From positions 11,346,001 to 11,410,000 of the forward strand of contig JAMPIQ010000001.1 of assembly GCA_024699855.1 (NCBI GenBank): a stretch of 64,000 bases of DNA, read 5' to 3'. The notes below the pieces were generated by a model, which was given only the letters and a program-made list of their open reading frames with translations, searched no databases and was not told where the DNA came from. Below, one piece after another: positions 62,691 through 64,000 of the stretch; the first letter of the stretch is position 1, and every line of letters starts with the position of its first letter. The stretch is from Aphelenchoides besseyi. Its lineage: Eukaryota; Nematoda; Chromadorea; Rhabditida; Aphelenchoididae. The position numbers were made by a program, and so were the translations under genes.

Positions 62691-64000
62691 CGAACAGCAC
62701 TTGAAAACGCCACTTGGCACACGCTCAAACGACCGTAATCTTTTCGGACGAATAAACTAACCGCTTTTCAATCACAACGTTTGTTCATCTGTTGAAGCAT
62801 CTTGCGCAATTAAAAACAGCCGTCAACTTGTTGGCTTCACGAATGAAGACCCTCGTAACCAGTGGCTGCACCGTTTTGCAGGTTTCGGTGAGCAGTTTGA
62901 CTCAGTGCAGAATTCATTAGTTAAATTTTATGCTCTTTACCATTCTGGAATACTTCGTCTTCTGTTGCAAATTTTGTCTTCATTTCGTGGTTAACTTGAC
63001 CTCAATTATGAATTGTGGAAGGACTCCAAGTGTTCGCGCGTTGGGCGGAAAATTGATTGACATCGGAGCCAACTTGTCGTTCAAGGTGCAAATTTGAAGA
63101 TTAGTTGATCTGTGGGTCATGCACATGCCACTTCAACAACGTGCAACAAGCCCCATGTTATTCATCGGACATCCGGTCGTCTAATTGTTAGCGTCTCACG
63201 ATCAGATTTGAGGTTGGGGATTAATGTCACAAGGACAACGGGAAAAATTTGTCCAATTTGAACGCGCAAAACGACAGCTGTGATACGCTTTGGGGTATTT
63301 TGTTTCCATTGACAATAATCGTAGAAGAAAGACGTCAATCTCGAGACCCGAAGTTAATCCTTATCTTTTAACGATTAAAAATTATCCGACCTTTCTGTCG
63401 CCATTGTGACGTTGTTGTTAGAGGGATGGTGCTCAGCGTCACTGGTTGTTTTTATTAAAATCTTCGTTAATCTCAATCGTTTTGGCACGTGAATTCAAGG
63501 CGCAAACATCTGCCGTTACTGTACGGTCAATTGCTGAAAATATTTACAGATGCCAATGGACTGACGGATTAACAATCGCTTCGTAAACGATAGATTGTCA
63601 TTTAGTGTAAAACTGCGAAGTTGTTTGACCGGAATCCAGAAATCATAATCGCCAGGAAGAGGTCCACAATGGAATTTTCGGATTTAGCCGTTTCTTTAAT
63701 GGAAAGGTTTCCATCGTGTGTGCTCAAATAGAACAAGGACGTCCGATTATGTAATCGGAATGAACTTGGGTCGAACGATGTTGCAATCATTGCATCGCAA
63801 ACACAACAAATTTCCGCTCGTGTTGTTCGATCTCGACGATTCCGGTTTGTTTGCTCGTTGTTTCTTCTCGGATTCATGGCACAGGCAAGTAGCCTTTTAT
63901 TGGTCTACGTATTCCAGCCGTACGGTAGATGCACATGATACGAACAGTCGACTTGAAGTTCGAACAAACCCATTTACGCGTGCTAGCTGCTTTCAGAGAA
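62691..64000. other. Right end of the window; no supported gene
   Basis: One 91-codon minus-strand frame (63877-63602, starting MNPRRNNEQTNRNRRD) is polar and stop-free, with a TTCGCAG acceptor-like end, and might be an exon. It has no recognisable motif. Otherwise nothing coding, repetitive or structured was found. Confidence 0.3.

Overview
This window is nuclear DNA from an animal, most likely a nematode. Genes are split by many very short introns (about 30-65 bp, GT..AG, with acceptors such as TTTTCAG). The protein set fits a worm: a CaV2 channel of UNC-2 type, a UBC-17/BIRC6-like E2, a catalytically dead gliotactin-like esterase, a multi-TSP1 ADAMTS, a CPG4-like secreted protein, a beta-carbonic anhydrase and short amidated-peptide precursors. 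I cannot place it to genus. No tRNA, rRNA or CRISPR signal was found. Exon limits were read by eye from reading frames and splice sites.

Layout. 66-5210 (-): 5' half of the CaV2 alpha-1 gene (repeats I and II), running off the left edge, with a possible nested gene in a 1.67 kb intron. 6355-11415 (-): an unrecognised multi-exon gene. 12608-15597 (-): C-terminal UBC region of a BIRC6/UBC-17-like enzyme. 15.6-19.8 kb: no gene seen. 19836-22216 (+): gliotactin-like protein. 22936-30088 (-): ADAMTS protease with six TSP1 repeats and two possible early ends. 32407-33484 (-): CPG4-like secreted protein. 33931-35749 (-): IFT46. 36736-39128 (+): MFSD11/UNC-93-like transporter with an antisense gene (37811-38405) inside one intron.

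39477-42183 (+): tandem pair of family III CoA-transferase/racemase genes; the second looks like a normal AMACR ending in the peroxisomal signal SKL, the first has a mitochondrial-type N-terminus and has lost its catalytic residues. 42802-44360 (+): beta-carbonic anhydrase. 44524-45544 (-): two tiny secreted precursors, each ending in an amidation plus dibasic site and each with a TATATAAG box. 45778-47234 (-): BTB protein. 47638-48392 (-): unknown. 48537-49492 (-): ML-domain lipid-binding protein. 50269-52018: two Tc1/mariner-type elements. 52239-53941 (-): a decayed secreted-protein gene. 55025-57119 (+): decayed Ulp1-protease and zinc-finger blocks that look transposon-derived. 57563-61321 (+): class 3 lipase, mitochondrial ribosomal protein S28 and phosphoglycerate kinase in tandem. 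61698-61895 (-): cytosolic ribosomal protein eS28. The right end has only weak coding traces.

Functionally the window mixes synaptic and neuronal genes (CaV2, gliotactin-like, peptide precursors), cilium assembly (IFT46), matrix remodelling (ADAMTS), lipid handling (AMACR, lipase, ML protein) and housekeeping (PGK, eS28, mS28-type). I see no evidence that they form one pathway. The most unusual items are the pseudoenzyme/AMACR pair, the twin amidated-peptide genes, the decayed secreted gene with an intact promoter, and the unidentified 5 kb gene beside the calcium channel.
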